NCBI RefSeq assembly: GCF_014750685.1
Contig: NZ_JAAXGE010000012.1
Coordinates: 1 to 64,000 of the forward strand
DNA: 64,000 nucleotides
Reading direction: 5' to 3'
Source: Bacteroides sp. GM023
GTDB taxonomy: Bacteria; Bacteroidota; Bacteroidia; Bacteroidales; Bacteroidaceae
The notes beneath the pieces were generated by a model. It searched no databases. It had not been told where the DNA came from and saw only the letters and a list, made by a program, of their open reading frames with translations. The translations under genes were made by a program, and so were the position numbers. This document shows positions 16,529 to 25,262 of the stretch, piece after piece. The stretch's first letter is position 1; each line of letters opens with the position of its first letter.

Positions 16529-17563
16529 TTATTTATCTTCTTTTAATGGATTCCATCCCTGTGCTTTTAATTCAAACTCTTGTCCGTCGCGGGTGACCAA
16601 AGCACAGCCTAACTCCGGTTTAGTGATGTGGCCGACGAGGCGGATACCTTCCATTTGCGACACTTTCTCATGCTCGGCAATAGGTACGGTGAAAAGAAGC
16701 TCATAATCTTCACCGCCATTCATAGCGCAAGTTGTGAGATTCATATTGAATTCTTCCGCCATAACAGCAGTCTGATAGTCAATAGGGATATGTTCCTCGT
16801 AAACACGACAGCCGGCATTGCTCTGCTTGCAGATGTGCATAAGTTCTGATGATAAACCATCGGAAACATCCATCATGGAAGTCGGGATGATGTTGGCAGC
16901 AGCAAGTTTCTCGATAATGTCTTTACGGGCTTCAGGTTTCAGTTGACGTTCCAATAAGTATTCTTTGCCGGTGAAGTCCGGTTGCACGTCTTTTTCGCCT
17001 TTTAATACGCTCTTTTCACGTTCCAGGAGTTGAAGTCCCATGTAGGCTCCACCCAAGTCACCGCTGACACAGATCAGGTCTGTTTCTTTAGCTCCGTTGC
17101 GATAGACTACTTTATCCTTATCCGCGTCACCTATACAAGTAATACTGATAGCAAGTCCGGTAAGGGAAGAAGTCGTGTCACCACCTACAATATCGACATT
17201 GTATTGCTGGCAAGCCAGGCGGATACCTGCATAAAGCTCGTCCATATCTTCTACGCTGAAACGTTTGGATACTCCGAGAGACACTGTTATTTGCCTGGGA
17301 GTGCCGTTCATGGCGTAAATGTCGGAGAAGTTGACTACGGCAGACTTATAGCCCAAGTGCTTCAAAGGAACGTATGTCAGGTCGAAATGTACGCCTTCCA
17401 TAAGTAAATCAGTAGTTACCAGTACTCGTTTCTCGGATGGGTAGGAGAGGACTGCGGCGTCATCACCTACTCCATATTTACTGGATTCGTTTTCTAGTTT
17501 GATTCCCTCGGTGAGACGGTCGATTAGACCGAACTCACCGAGAGTAGCTATTTCAGTTCTCAT
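16529..17563 (-). CDS. thiL: Thiamine-monophosphate kinase
   Basis: 344 residues, normal family length. It phosphorylates thiamine monophosphate to thiamine diphosphate with ATP in the cytoplasm. Family features: EFGLIDRLTEG start, GVGDDAAVLSYP (metal/ATP site), DLLMEGVHFDL, NFSDIYAMNGTP, VGGDTTSS, and MDVSDGLSSELMHICKQSN. It is the last gene of a minus-strand block sppA-lpxK-PNP-thiL, 16 bases after the PNP gene. The stop falls close to the tRNA-Phe promoter region. There is no TPP riboswitch-like element in the short gap before it. Confidence 0.95.
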   Translation of the reverse strand: MRTEIATLGEFGLIDRLTEGIKLENESSKYGVGDDAAVLSYPSEKRVLVTTDLLMEGVHFDLTYVPLKHLGYKSAVVNFSDIYAMNGTPRQITVSLGVSKRFSVEDMDELYAGIRLACQQYNVDIVGGDTTSSLTGLAISITCIGDADKDKVVYRNGAKETDLICVSGDLGGAYMGLQLLEREKSVLKGEKDVQPDFTGKEYLLERQLKPEARKDIIEKLAAANIIPTSMMDVSDGLSSELMHICKQSNAGCRVYEEHIPIDYQTAVMAEEFNMNLTTCAMNGGEDYELLFTVPIAEHEKVSQMEGIRLVGHITKPELGCALVTRDGQEFELKAQGWNPLKEDK

Positions 17564-17579
17564 AAATCGGGTTTAATGT

Positions 17580-18389
17580 TTAGGCACGGTTGATAAGTTC
17601 ACGCATGATAGTCGTCATTTTCGGTTGGGCGGCGTCAGCAGCTTTTTGGACTTCTTCGTGCGTTACTTCTACGATTTTTCCTTCTACTCCCAAGTCGGTA
17701 ATAACGGAAATACCGAAAACTTTGATTCCGCAATGGTTAGCGACAATCACTTCAGGAACGGTAGACATACCTACGGCATCAGCACCTAAGATATGGAATA
17801 ATTTATATTCAGCGGGAGTTTCGAAGGTAGGGCCTTGAGTACCTATATATATACCATGTTGTACCTTGATACCTTTCTCTTTCGCAATCTCGTCAGCTTT
17901 ACGGATTAGCTCTTTGCTGTACGCTTCGCTCATATCCGGGAAACGGGGACCGTACGGAATGTTTTTTCCACGAAGCGGATGTTCGGGGAAGTAGTTGATA
18001 TGATCGGTGATAATCATCAGGTCGCCGATTTCAAAGTCTGCATTCGTACCACCGCTGGCATTGGATACAAATAATGTCTTGATACCCAATTCGCGCATCA
18101 CACGTACAGGGAAAGTTACTTCTTTCATCGAATAACCTTCGTAATAATGGAAACGACCTTGCATAGCCATAATATCTTTATTGCCTAATTTACCGAAAAT
18201 CAGCTTGCCGCTGTGGCCTTCGACGGTAGATACCGGGAAGTTCGGAATATCCGAATACTTTATTTCGTACTTCTCGGTGATTTCGTTTGCTAAACTGCCA
18301 AGTCCGGTACCAAGAATAATGGCTGTTTCGGGACTTGTGTGCATCTTCTCTTTAAGATAAGCTGCGGTTTCTTGTATTTTCTCTAACAT
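17580..18389 (-). CDS. punA: Purine-nucleoside phosphorylase
   Basis: About 269 residues starting MLEKIQETAAYL (an ATG two codons upstream at 18395 is also in frame). Trimeric-type PNP motifs are complete: ILGTGLGSLA, the phosphate-site STVEGHSGKLIFG, MQGRFHYYEGYS, LFVSNASGG, and the purine-site GPTFETPAEYKL with VGMSTVPEVIVANHCG. It splits purine nucleosides with phosphate in the cytoplasm. Its start lies inside the 3' end of lpxK (overlap about 38 bases in another frame), so translation is probably coupled. The symbol is a family-level assignment. Confidence 0.93.
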   Translation of the reverse strand: MLEKIQETAAYLKEKMHTSPETAIILGTGLGSLANEITEKYEIKYSDIPNFPVSTVEGHSGKLIFGKLGNKDIMAMQGRFHYYEGYSMKEVTFPVRVMRELGIKTLFVSNASGGTNADFEIGDLMIITDHINYFPEHPLRGKNIPYGPRFPDMSEAYSKELIRKADEIAKEKGIKVQHGIYIGTQGPTFETPAEYKLFHILGADAVGMSTVPEVIVANHCGIKVFGISVITDLGVEGKIVEVTHEEVQKAADAAQPKMTTIMRELINRA

Positions 18390-19482
18390 AGTCAATAATA
18401 TGTTGGTTAAATTTATCTTGTTGATTTTGTAATATTTCTATTTCAATGGGCAGAGCATAAATAAACGGTTTCAAATCTTCGTCCAATCCCGGATGATTAA
18501 CCAAACGTGTTGCATCCTTCTCGGTTGTGATTATCAATCGTTTCTCGCCTGTTAATCTTTTGAATCGTTCCTTTATCTGCTGCATATCTTTGTGAGTAAA
18601 ATCATGGTGGTCGCCAAAAGATAGTGTCTCTATCTGTTTTGCACAACCATCCAGCCTTTCCATAATAGGAGCAGGTGATGCAATGCCTGTCACTAATAAT
18701 ACCTCCGTAGCTGTCAATGAAGACAAAGAGATTTCTTTGCTCACCGGAGTCATATTCGCATCAGCTTCTCTAACTTCTTGCCGGAATACGGGTTGCAGAT
18801 TTCCATAGCGGAACGATGAGAAGAATAACTGCTGATACGGGTAAAGGTTCAGTCGTTTAGTGATAATATTGTAATCAATAGGTTTGATGTCCTGCGGACA
18901 TTTGGTAACGATTACAATTTGTGCCCGGTTCTTTCCACTGACAGGCTCTCGTAAGCGTCCTGCCGGAAGCAGTGTGTCATCACAGAAAAGACGGTGATAA
19001 TCAGTCAATAGAATACTTAATCCCGGTTTGACATATCGGTGCTGAAAAGCATCGTCCAGTAGGACAATATCTACGACAGGCTCTTTCAAAGCAAGCAATT
19101 TCTCTATTCCATGGCAACGGTTTTCGTCAACAGCCAGTGTGACGGACGGAAACTTAGTGTACATTTGGTAAGGCTCGTCACCAATCGTCCTGGCAGTACT
19201 TTGAGGAGTAGCGAGCACATAACCTTGTGTACGCCGTTTGTATCCGCGGCTTAGTACAGCCACCTGATATTTTTCATGAAGCAACTTTATCAAATATTCA
19301 GTATGAGGAGTTTTTCCAGTTCCGCCTACAGACAGATTACCAACACAGATGACAGGAACGTCGAAACTCTTCGACCGGAACAATCCCCAGTCAAAGAGTT
19401 TATTTCTTATGATTACCGCTGCTCCGTATAGCCACGAGACAGGATATAGCCATTTATGTATTTTGAAAAAGTGCTCGTCCAT
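18352..19482 (-). CDS. lpxK: Tetraacyldisaccharide 4'-kinase (lipid A biosynthesis)
   Basis: 376 residues. It phosphorylates the 4' position of the lipid A disaccharide at the inner membrane. The Walker A loop is VGNLSVGGTGKTPHTEYLI, preceded by a membrane-associated N-terminus (LYPVSWLYGAAVIIRNKLF). Other family landmarks are VAVLSRGYKRRT, IGDEPYQM, DIVLLDDAFQHR and the TTEKDATRL near the end. It follows sppA by 10 bases and overlaps the downstream PNP gene. This order is a familiar Bacteroides arrangement. Confidence 0.95.
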   Translation of the reverse strand: MDEHFFKIHKWLYPVSWLYGAAVIIRNKLFDWGLFRSKSFDVPVICVGNLSVGGTGKTPHTEYLIKLLHEKYQVAVLSRGYKRRTQGYVLATPQSTARTIGDEPYQMYTKFPSVTLAVDENRCHGIEKLLALKEPVVDIVLLDDAFQHRYVKPGLSILLTDYHRLFCDDTLLPAGRLREPVSGKNRAQIVIVTKCPQDIKPIDYNIITKRLNLYPYQQLFFSSFRYGNLQPVFRQEVREADANMTPVSKEISLSSLTATEVLLVTGIASPAPIMERLDGCAKQIETLSFGDHHDFTHKDMQQIKERFKRLTGEKRLIITTEKDATRLVNHPGLDEDLKPFIYALPIEIEILQNQQDKFNQHIIDYVRENTRNRSLS

Positions 19483-19492
19483 GCAGTACGAT

Positions 19493-21271
19493 TTATTTTA
19501 TATTCAGTTCGAACGGAATGCGTGCCTGAATCATGGATTGTTCTTTTAAATTCTTCAGTAAGCCGAATTGTTGATAATACTCGCCCAATTTACTTTTAAG
19601 AAGTTGAGATTCAACATAATTAGTCGGCTTCGTATCAAGTAGAGAAGACAGGAAATCCTGTTTAGCCGGATAAGATACTACGGTGTATCCCTCAATACCC
19701 GCTTTTGCTACGGCAATATCCAATGCTTTGTCAATACCTCCGAGCTCGTCTACCAAACCTAACTCTTTGGCTGTTTCACCTGTCCACACACGTCCTTCGG
19801 CAATCTTTTCGATTGCTTCCTTTGTCATATGGCGTCCTTCGGCACATCTGCCTACGAATGTATCATATCCCTGAGTAATCATCATTTGCAACAATGACTT
19901 CTCACCCTCATTGAAAGGACGCATAATATTTCCAAAATCTGAATATTTATTGGTTTTTACCACATCATAAGTCAGACCTATTTTTTCTGTTAATTTTTTT
20001 ACATTCGGAATCATTCCGAAGATACCGATAGAACCGGTCAGCGTAGTGGGTTCGGCAACAATCGTATCGGCTACACATGAGATATAATATCCTCCTGATG
20101 CCGCATAGTCACCCATAGAAACAATAACTGGCTTTTTAGCTTTCAACTCTTTTACTGCATGCCAGATTTGTTCCGAAGCAAAAGCACTTCCACCCGGAGA
20201 ATTAACCCGGAGCACAACGGCCTTCACATCGTCATCTTCTTTCAACTTACGCAAATCACGAATCACTTTAGGACCTACAATCCCTTCTTCGGAAGCCGAA
20301 GAACTGGGATAGTCTGTGATTTCACCGGATGCATAATAAACGGCAACGATATTACCACTTTTATCTTTAGGAACATTCTTTTTCACATTAATCATATCCG
20401 CCAGTTCCAACATAGGAAGACGGTCATCCTTGTTTATTTCCACCATCTCCTTGAGATAGTTGCGTACGTCATTGCTGTAAATCAATGTATCAGCTAATCC
20501 GCATTTCACGCTTTCTTCTGCAGGATAGAACATTAACATGCGGTCTGCATAAGCATTGAGAGAATCGACCGGAAGACTACGGCTGGTAGCTACTCCTTCG
20601 GTCACTTGTCCCCAAATGGAATTAATGAAAACTGTTACCTGTTCACGGTTAGCCGGGCTCATCTCAGTGGCGATAAACGGTTCAACGGCAGATTTATAGG
20701 TTCCTACTTTGAATACCTGCATCTCCACGCCGATTTTCTGAAGAAGATCTTTATAGAAAAGAGGAGCGGAAGCAATACCCCGCCATTCGATCATACCTTT
20801 GGGATTAAGCAGTACCTTGTCGGCTACACTGGAAAGATAATAAAGTCCTTGAGTATAAGAGTCACCATAAGCAATGATGAATTTCCCGCTTTCCTTAAAG
20901 TCAAGCAATGCGTTACGAATCTCCTGTAAAGAAGCATAGGATGCACCCAATGAACTTGCCTGCAAATAAATCCCTTTGATGTTTTCATTCTCTTTGGCCT
21001 TTTTGATAGACGAAAGAATGTCGTCCAGCCCATATGTATTAGACCCGTCACCGAATAACTGGGATAAAATACCCAACGGGTCTTCTTGCGTACGCTCCAC
21101 TAACGTACCGTTCAAGTCGAGCATCATTACAGAATTCTTTTTTACTATTGTTTCTGTATCCGAAGCAGACATGATACCGAACAGCGTCACCATGCTGATA
21201 ATAAATAATACAATACTTGACAAAATGATACCTGTCACTGTGGCAAGTGTGAATTTCAAGAAATCTTTCAT
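19493..21271 (-). CDS. sppA: Signal peptide peptidase SppA, 67K type
   Basis: 592 residues, full tandem-domain type. An N-terminal membrane anchor (residues 3-33) precedes two ClpP/crotonase-like domains. The catalytic serine lies in MGDYAASGGYYISCVAD in the second domain, and the general-base lysine would lie in the N-terminal domain near QVFKVGTYKSAVEPF. NSPGGSAFASEQIW forms the usual strand-loop before the serine. It degrades leftover signal peptides and membrane fragments at the inner membrane. First gene of the minus-strand block sppA-lpxK-PNP-thiL. Confidence 0.95.
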   Translation of the reverse strand: MKDFLKFTLATVTGIILSSIVLFIISMVTLFGIMSASDTETIVKKNSVMMLDLNGTLVERTQEDPLGILSQLFGDGSNTYGLDDILSSIKKAKENENIKGIYLQASSLGASYASLQEIRNALLDFKESGKFIIAYGDSYTQGLYYLSSVADKVLLNPKGMIEWRGIASAPLFYKDLLQKIGVEMQVFKVGTYKSAVEPFIATEMSPANREQVTVFINSIWGQVTEGVATSRSLPVDSLNAYADRMLMFYPAEESVKCGLADTLIYSNDVRNYLKEMVEINKDDRLPMLELADMINVKKNVPKDKSGNIVAVYYASGEITDYPSSSASEEGIVGPKVIRDLRKLKEDDDVKAVVLRVNSPGGSAFASEQIWHAVKELKAKKPVIVSMGDYAASGGYYISCVADTIVAEPTTLTGSIGIFGMIPNVKKLTEKIGLTYDVVKTNKYSDFGNIMRPFNEGEKSLLQMMITQGYDTFVGRCAEGRHMTKEAIEKIAEGRVWTGETAKELGLVDELGGIDKALDIAVAKAGIEGYTVVSYPAKQDFLSSLLDTKPTNYVESQLLKSKLGEYYQQFGLLKNLKEQSMIQARIPFELNIK

Positions 21272-21460
21272 TGTACTTATTGTTTTTTTGCGCCAGCTTA
21301 TTATTAAGCTAACAAAGATAAATAATTGAGTTGATATTTATTCAATAAGTCGTACGAATTTTTGTTTTATCACAATGAATCTATATAAATCAGAGCTTCT
21401 ATCGTTTAAGATTTAAGTATATTTGTCTGTATATAATCATCTTAAATGGGAAGAATTCTC

Positions 21461-21468
21461 TAATTTTG
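21461..21468 (+). promoter_or_regulatory. Candidate -7 element of the phosphatase/GH92 unit
   Basis: TAATTTTG matches TAnnTTTG, 34 bases before the preferred ATG of the phosphatase gene. A -33 box is not clear. The 215-base gap between sppA and the phosphatase holds nothing else I can name. Confidence 0.45.
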
Positions 21469-21502
21469 TGGCACAACTATTAATACATTGAATAATACTA
21501 TC

Positions 21503-22777
21503 ATGAAAAAACTCACATCTGTACTTGTATTGCTTCTGCTGATATTGACTGTACAAGCACAAACAGCCCGTGAAGAGATTAGTGCAAACCGGTATTTATC
21601 AGGTAATAATTACTATGCATATCCTACACCCATCGCCAGGCAGACAGCTGCTCCTAAAGGATATGAACCTTTCTACATCAGCACTTATATGCGTCATGGT
21701 TCACGCTATCTGATTGATCCGAACGATTATCGTTTCCCCAAGCAAACTCTATTGAAAGCCGACTCTTTAAACAAACTCACCCCGACAGGTAAGAATACAT
21801 TGGAACTTGTTCTGCGTATGGCGGACATGGCAGAAGGTCGTCTTGGTGAACTTACTCCATTAGGAGCACGACAACACCGGGGAATCGCCAAACGTATGTA
21901 TACTAATTTTCCGCAGATATTTGCTGATAGTACTGAAGTGGATGCCCGTTCCACAGTTGTCATCCGTTGTATATTGTCCATGACCTCAGAATGTCTTCAG
22001 TTGCAGGCGATGAACCCCCAATTGCGTATCAAGAATGATGCCAGCCACCATGATATGTATTATATGAATCCGCCTGCCAAAGAATTAAGTAAACTATCAA
22101 AATCCGATAAAGTAAAGGAAGTACAGAAAGACTTTGAAGCGAAACATGTACACCCGGAACGATTGATGAAAGTTTTGTTTACGGATGCGGAGTACGTGAA
22201 AGCAAATTTTGATGCTGCACGTCTCATGAAACGTCTTTTCGATTTAGCTTGTAATATGCAAAACCATGACACGGATATGGAGCTATATCCTCTTTTTACC
22301 GATGAGGAATGTTATGATTTATGGAGTTGTAACAACTTATACTGGTATCTGACACATGCAGCTTCGCCTGTGACAAACGGCTTGATGCCTTATCGGGAAG
22401 CCGAATTACTGCGCAATATCCTGGATATGGCAGATGTTGCTTTAAAAGAAGGTAAGAATCAGGCAACTTTAAGATTCGGTCATGAGTCTTGTTTACTGCC
22501 ATTGGTTGCTTTGCTGGAACTCAATCATTATGGCGAATCTTATTCTGATGTAGAGAACTTGTCGGAACAATGGAGAGCCTATGATATTTTCCCAATGGCT
22601 TGCAATGTACAATTCGTCTTTTTCCACAAGAAAGGAAACAATGATATATTAGTAAAAGTGCTGCTTAATGAGAAGGAAACTAAGTTGCCGGTGAAAACAG
22701 ATATGGCTCCTTATTATCATTGGAAAGATGTAGAAAGCTACTATCGTGAGAAATTAGATAAATATCAACGTATGTAA
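21503..22777 (+). CDS. Histidine-type phosphatase, MINPP/phytase-like
   Basis: 424 residues from the preferred ATG at 21503 (MKKLTSVLVLLLLILTVQAQ signal peptide); an ATG five codons upstream is possible. The catalytic loop is MRHGSRYL (R64, H65) and the second motif is FGHESCLLPLVALLELN (H327, E328), so the proton donor is Glu, as in MINPP-type enzymes, not Asp. It should remove phosphate from inositol phosphates or other phospho-esters in the periplasm or outside the cell. It is followed after 28 bases by a GH92 mannosidase, suggesting action on phosphorylated mannose-containing glycans, or simply co-regulation. A second, fused relative lies at 55759. Confidence 0.9.
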   Translation: MKKLTSVLVLLLLILTVQAQTAREEISANRYLSGNNYYAYPTPIARQTAAPKGYEPFYISTYMRHGSRYLIDPNDYRFPKQTLLKADSLNKLTPTGKNTLELVLRMADMAEGRLGELTPLGARQHRGIAKRMYTNFPQIFADSTEVDARSTVVIRCILSMTSECLQLQAMNPQLRIKNDASHHDMYYMNPPAKELSKLSKSDKVKEVQKDFEAKHVHPERLMKVLFTDAEYVKANFDAARLMKRLFDLACNMQNHDTDMELYPLFTDEECYDLWSCNNLYWYLTHAASPVTNGLMPYREAELLRNILDMADVALKEGKNQATLRFGHESCLLPLVALLELNHYGESYSDVENLSEQWRAYDIFPMACNVQFVFFHKKGNNDILVKVLLNEKETKLPVKTDMAPYYHWKDVESYYREKLDKYQRM

Positions 22778-22805
22778 TGCGACATTAACTTAACATTATA
22801 TTTAC

Positions 22806-25001
22806 ATGAAAAGAAAAATCCCTTTTATGACCGCTGCTTTGGCAGGTTTATTCTTTTATTCTTCCTGTACCCCGACGGAAAAAATGGAAACGCAGGATTA
22901 TACTCAATACGTTAATACCTTTATTGGTGCTGCCGATAACGGGCATACATTCCCCGGAGCTTGTTATCCTTTCGGGATGGTGCAAACCAGTCCCGTAACA
23001 GGTGCGGTCGGATGGAGATACTGCTCCGAATATGTTTATCAGGATACATTGATTTGGGGATTCACTCAAACTCACCTGAACGGAACGGGATGCATGGATT
23101 TGGGAGATATTCTGGTAATGCCTGTCACAGGTACGCGTGCCCGTGCATGGGATGCTTATCGTAGCCATTTCTCCAAAGATAAGGAAGCAGCCACTCCGGG
23201 TTATTATACAGTTGAACTTTCCGATCCTCAAGTTAAAGCGGAACTGACTGCTTCTATTCATGCAGCTCTTCACCGTTACACTTATCTTAATGCCGATTCG
23301 GCTTCTGTCTTGATCGACTTGCAACATGGTCCCGCATGGAGAGAAGAACAGTATCACTCACAGGTGAACAGTTGTGAAGTAAACTGGGAAGACGCACAGA
23401 CACTAACCGGACATGTCAATAACACTGTGTGGGTAGATCAGGATTATTTCTTTGTGATGAAGTTCAACCGCCCTGTTATAGATTCGCTTTATCTTCCGAT
23501 GGGAAAAACAGAAAAAGGTAAGCGTATCGTTGCTACTTTCGCCATGCAGCCGGGAGAGGAACTGATGATGAAAGTAGCCCTTTCTACGACCAGTGTAGAT
23601 GGAGCAAAAAAGAACCTGGAAGCCGAAATTCCTGCATGGGACTTTGACGGAGTAAAGACCGCTGCCCATAATGAATGGAATAACTATCTGAGCCGTATTG
23701 AAATAGATGGTACTGATGATGAAAAGACCAATTTCTATACCTGTTTCTATCATGCACTGATCCAACCGAATCAGATTTCGGATGTAGATGGCATGTATCG
23801 TAACGCTGCCGACTCCATAGTGAAAGCCGGAACAGGAACTTTCTACTCTACATTCTCTCTTTGGGATACCTATCGTGCTGCTCATCCGTTCTATACATTG
23901 GTAATTCCCGAACGTGTGGATGGTTTCGTGAATTCATTGATCGAACAAGGTGAAGTGCAGGGTTTTCTGCCTATTTGGGCATTGTGGGGAAAAGAAAATT
24001 TCTGTATGATTGGTAATCATGGTGTATCGGTTATCGCAGAAGCTTATCGTAAAGGATTCCGTGGCTTTGATGCAGAACGTGCTTTCAATATGATAAAGAA
24101 AACGCAGACAGTCTCTCATCCGTTGAAGTCAAATTGGGAAGTTTATACAAAATATGGATATTTCCCGACAGACCTGATAAAAGCAGAATCCGTATCTTCT
24201 ACGCTGGAGTCAGTGTATGATGATTATGCTGCTGCCGATATGGCACGCCGTATGGGTAAAGAGGAAGATGCTGCTTATTTCTCAAAACGTGCAGATTATT
24301 ATAAAAATCTCTTCGATTCGGAAACACAGTTTATGCGTCCGCGTAAAGCCGACGGCACTTGGAAATCACCGTTTAATCCAAGTGCATTAGGACATTCAGA
24401 AAGTATTGGAGGTGACTATACCGAAGGAAATGCATGGCAGTATACTTGGCACGTGCAACACGATGTACCGGGATTAATCAGCTTGTTTGGCGGTGAAAAA
24501 CCTTTCTTGAATAAATTAGATTCTTTATTTACTGTTAAGCTCGAAGGTGAAAGTCTGTCAGATGTAACAGGGCTGATTGGTCAGTATGCTCACGGCAATG
24601 AACCGAGCCATCACGTTACTTATTTGTATGCATTGGCCGGTCGTCCGGAACGCACTCAAGAATTGGTTCGTGAAATCTTCGATACTCAATATAAGAATAA
24701 ACCCGATGGACTTTGCGGAAACGACGACTGTGGTCAGATGTCCGCTTGGTATATGCTTAGCGCAATGGGATTCTATCCGGTAGATCCGGTGAGTGGAGAA
24801 TATGTATTCGGTGCTCCGCAATTGCCGAAGATGGTGCTGCATTTAGCTGATGGAAAGACTTTCACGATTATTGCAGAGAACTTGTCAAAAGAACATATGT
24901 ATGTAGATAGCATTACGTTGAATGGAGAACCCTACACGAAAAATACAATATCACATGAAGATATTGTGAAGGGCGGAACATTGGTGTATAAGATGAAATG
25001 A
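22806..25001 (+). CDS. GH92 exo-alpha-mannosidase, lipoprotein
   Basis: 731 residues, normal GH92 length. Signal peptide with lipobox-like FYSSC (Cys near residue 21). An N-terminal beta-sandwich (YVNTFIGAADNGHTFPGACYP start) precedes the (alpha/alpha)6 catalytic domain. The general-acid glutamate lies in GDYTEGNAWQYTWHV and the catalytic-base aspartates in GNDDCGQMSAWYML, with GNEPSHHVTYLY as a further family signature. It cleaves terminal alpha-linked mannose, calcium-dependent with inversion. It is co-oriented with the phosphatase. The exact linkage (1,2 / 1,3 / 1,6) cannot be read from sequence. Confidence 0.95.
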   Translation: MKRKIPFMTAALAGLFFYSSCTPTEKMETQDYTQYVNTFIGAADNGHTFPGACYPFGMVQTSPVTGAVGWRYCSEYVYQDTLIWGFTQTHLNGTGCMDLGDILVMPVTGTRARAWDAYRSHFSKDKEAATPGYYTVELSDPQVKAELTASIHAALHRYTYLNADSASVLIDLQHGPAWREEQYHSQVNSCEVNWEDAQTLTGHVNNTVWVDQDYFFVMKFNRPVIDSLYLPMGKTEKGKRIVATFAMQPGEELMMKVALSTTSVDGAKKNLEAEIPAWDFDGVKTAAHNEWNNYLSRIEIDGTDDEKTNFYTCFYHALIQPNQISDVDGMYRNAADSIVKAGTGTFYSTFSLWDTYRAAHPFYTLVIPERVDGFVNSLIEQGEVQGFLPIWALWGKENFCMIGNHGVSVIAEAYRKGFRGFDAERAFNMIKKTQTVSHPLKSNWEVYTKYGYFPTDLIKAESVSSTLESVYDDYAAADMARRMGKEEDAAYFSKRADYYKNLFDSETQFMRPRKADGTWKSPFNPSALGHSESIGGDYTEGNAWQYTWHVQHDVPGLISLFGGEKPFLNKLDSLFTVKLEGESLSDVTGLIGQYAHGNEPSHHVTYLYALAGRPERTQELVREIFDTQYKNKPDGLCGNDDCGQMSAWYMLSAMGFYPVDPVSGEYVFGAPQLPKMVLHLADGKTFTIIAENLSKEHMYVDSITLNGEPYTKNTISHEDIVKGGTLVYKMK

Positions 25002-25096
25002 TAAATTCGTTTTCTGTACCGTTATGAGCTAAATGATCTTGATTAATAGTGATTGGGATTATGGCTTATAGTAAAGGAGAAAAAAACATACTGCAT

Positions 25097-25206
25097 GAAT
25101 TAATTGTCTGACACCCGGGTCTCATGATGCTTGACACCCGGGTGTCAGCATACCCAACACCCGGGTGTCGGTATGTCTGAGACCCGGGTGTCAGACAACT
25201 TAATTC
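25097..25206. repeat. Nested palindromic array with four ACCCGGGT cores
   Basis: Four copies of a (G)ACACCCGGGTGTC-type palindrome at 25110-25123, 25133-25146, 25157-25169 and 25179-25192 (first and last differ by one arm: GGGTCTC / GAGACCC). The first and last lie in a large inverted repeat: 25104-25124 is a perfect 21-bp complement of 25178-25198, extendable to 28 bp with one bulge (25097-25124 / 25178-25206). It lies in the gap between the convergent GH92 and FecR genes, so a bidirectional transcription stop is the simplest use. Confidence 0.85.
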
Positions 25207-25262
25207 TACTAAATGAAATAAATTCAAAACTATATTATTAAATTTGTGCTAGTACTAATCTA

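Noticed and set aside
17030..17407. 125-residue plus-strand frame opposite thiL
   Set aside because: It is antisense to a strongly supported kinase gene and shows no domain.
25097..25206. CRISPR array
   Set aside because: Only four short units with irregular spacing and self-complementary cores; no cas gene in the window and the repeats are palindromic, not spacer-separated identical direct repeats.
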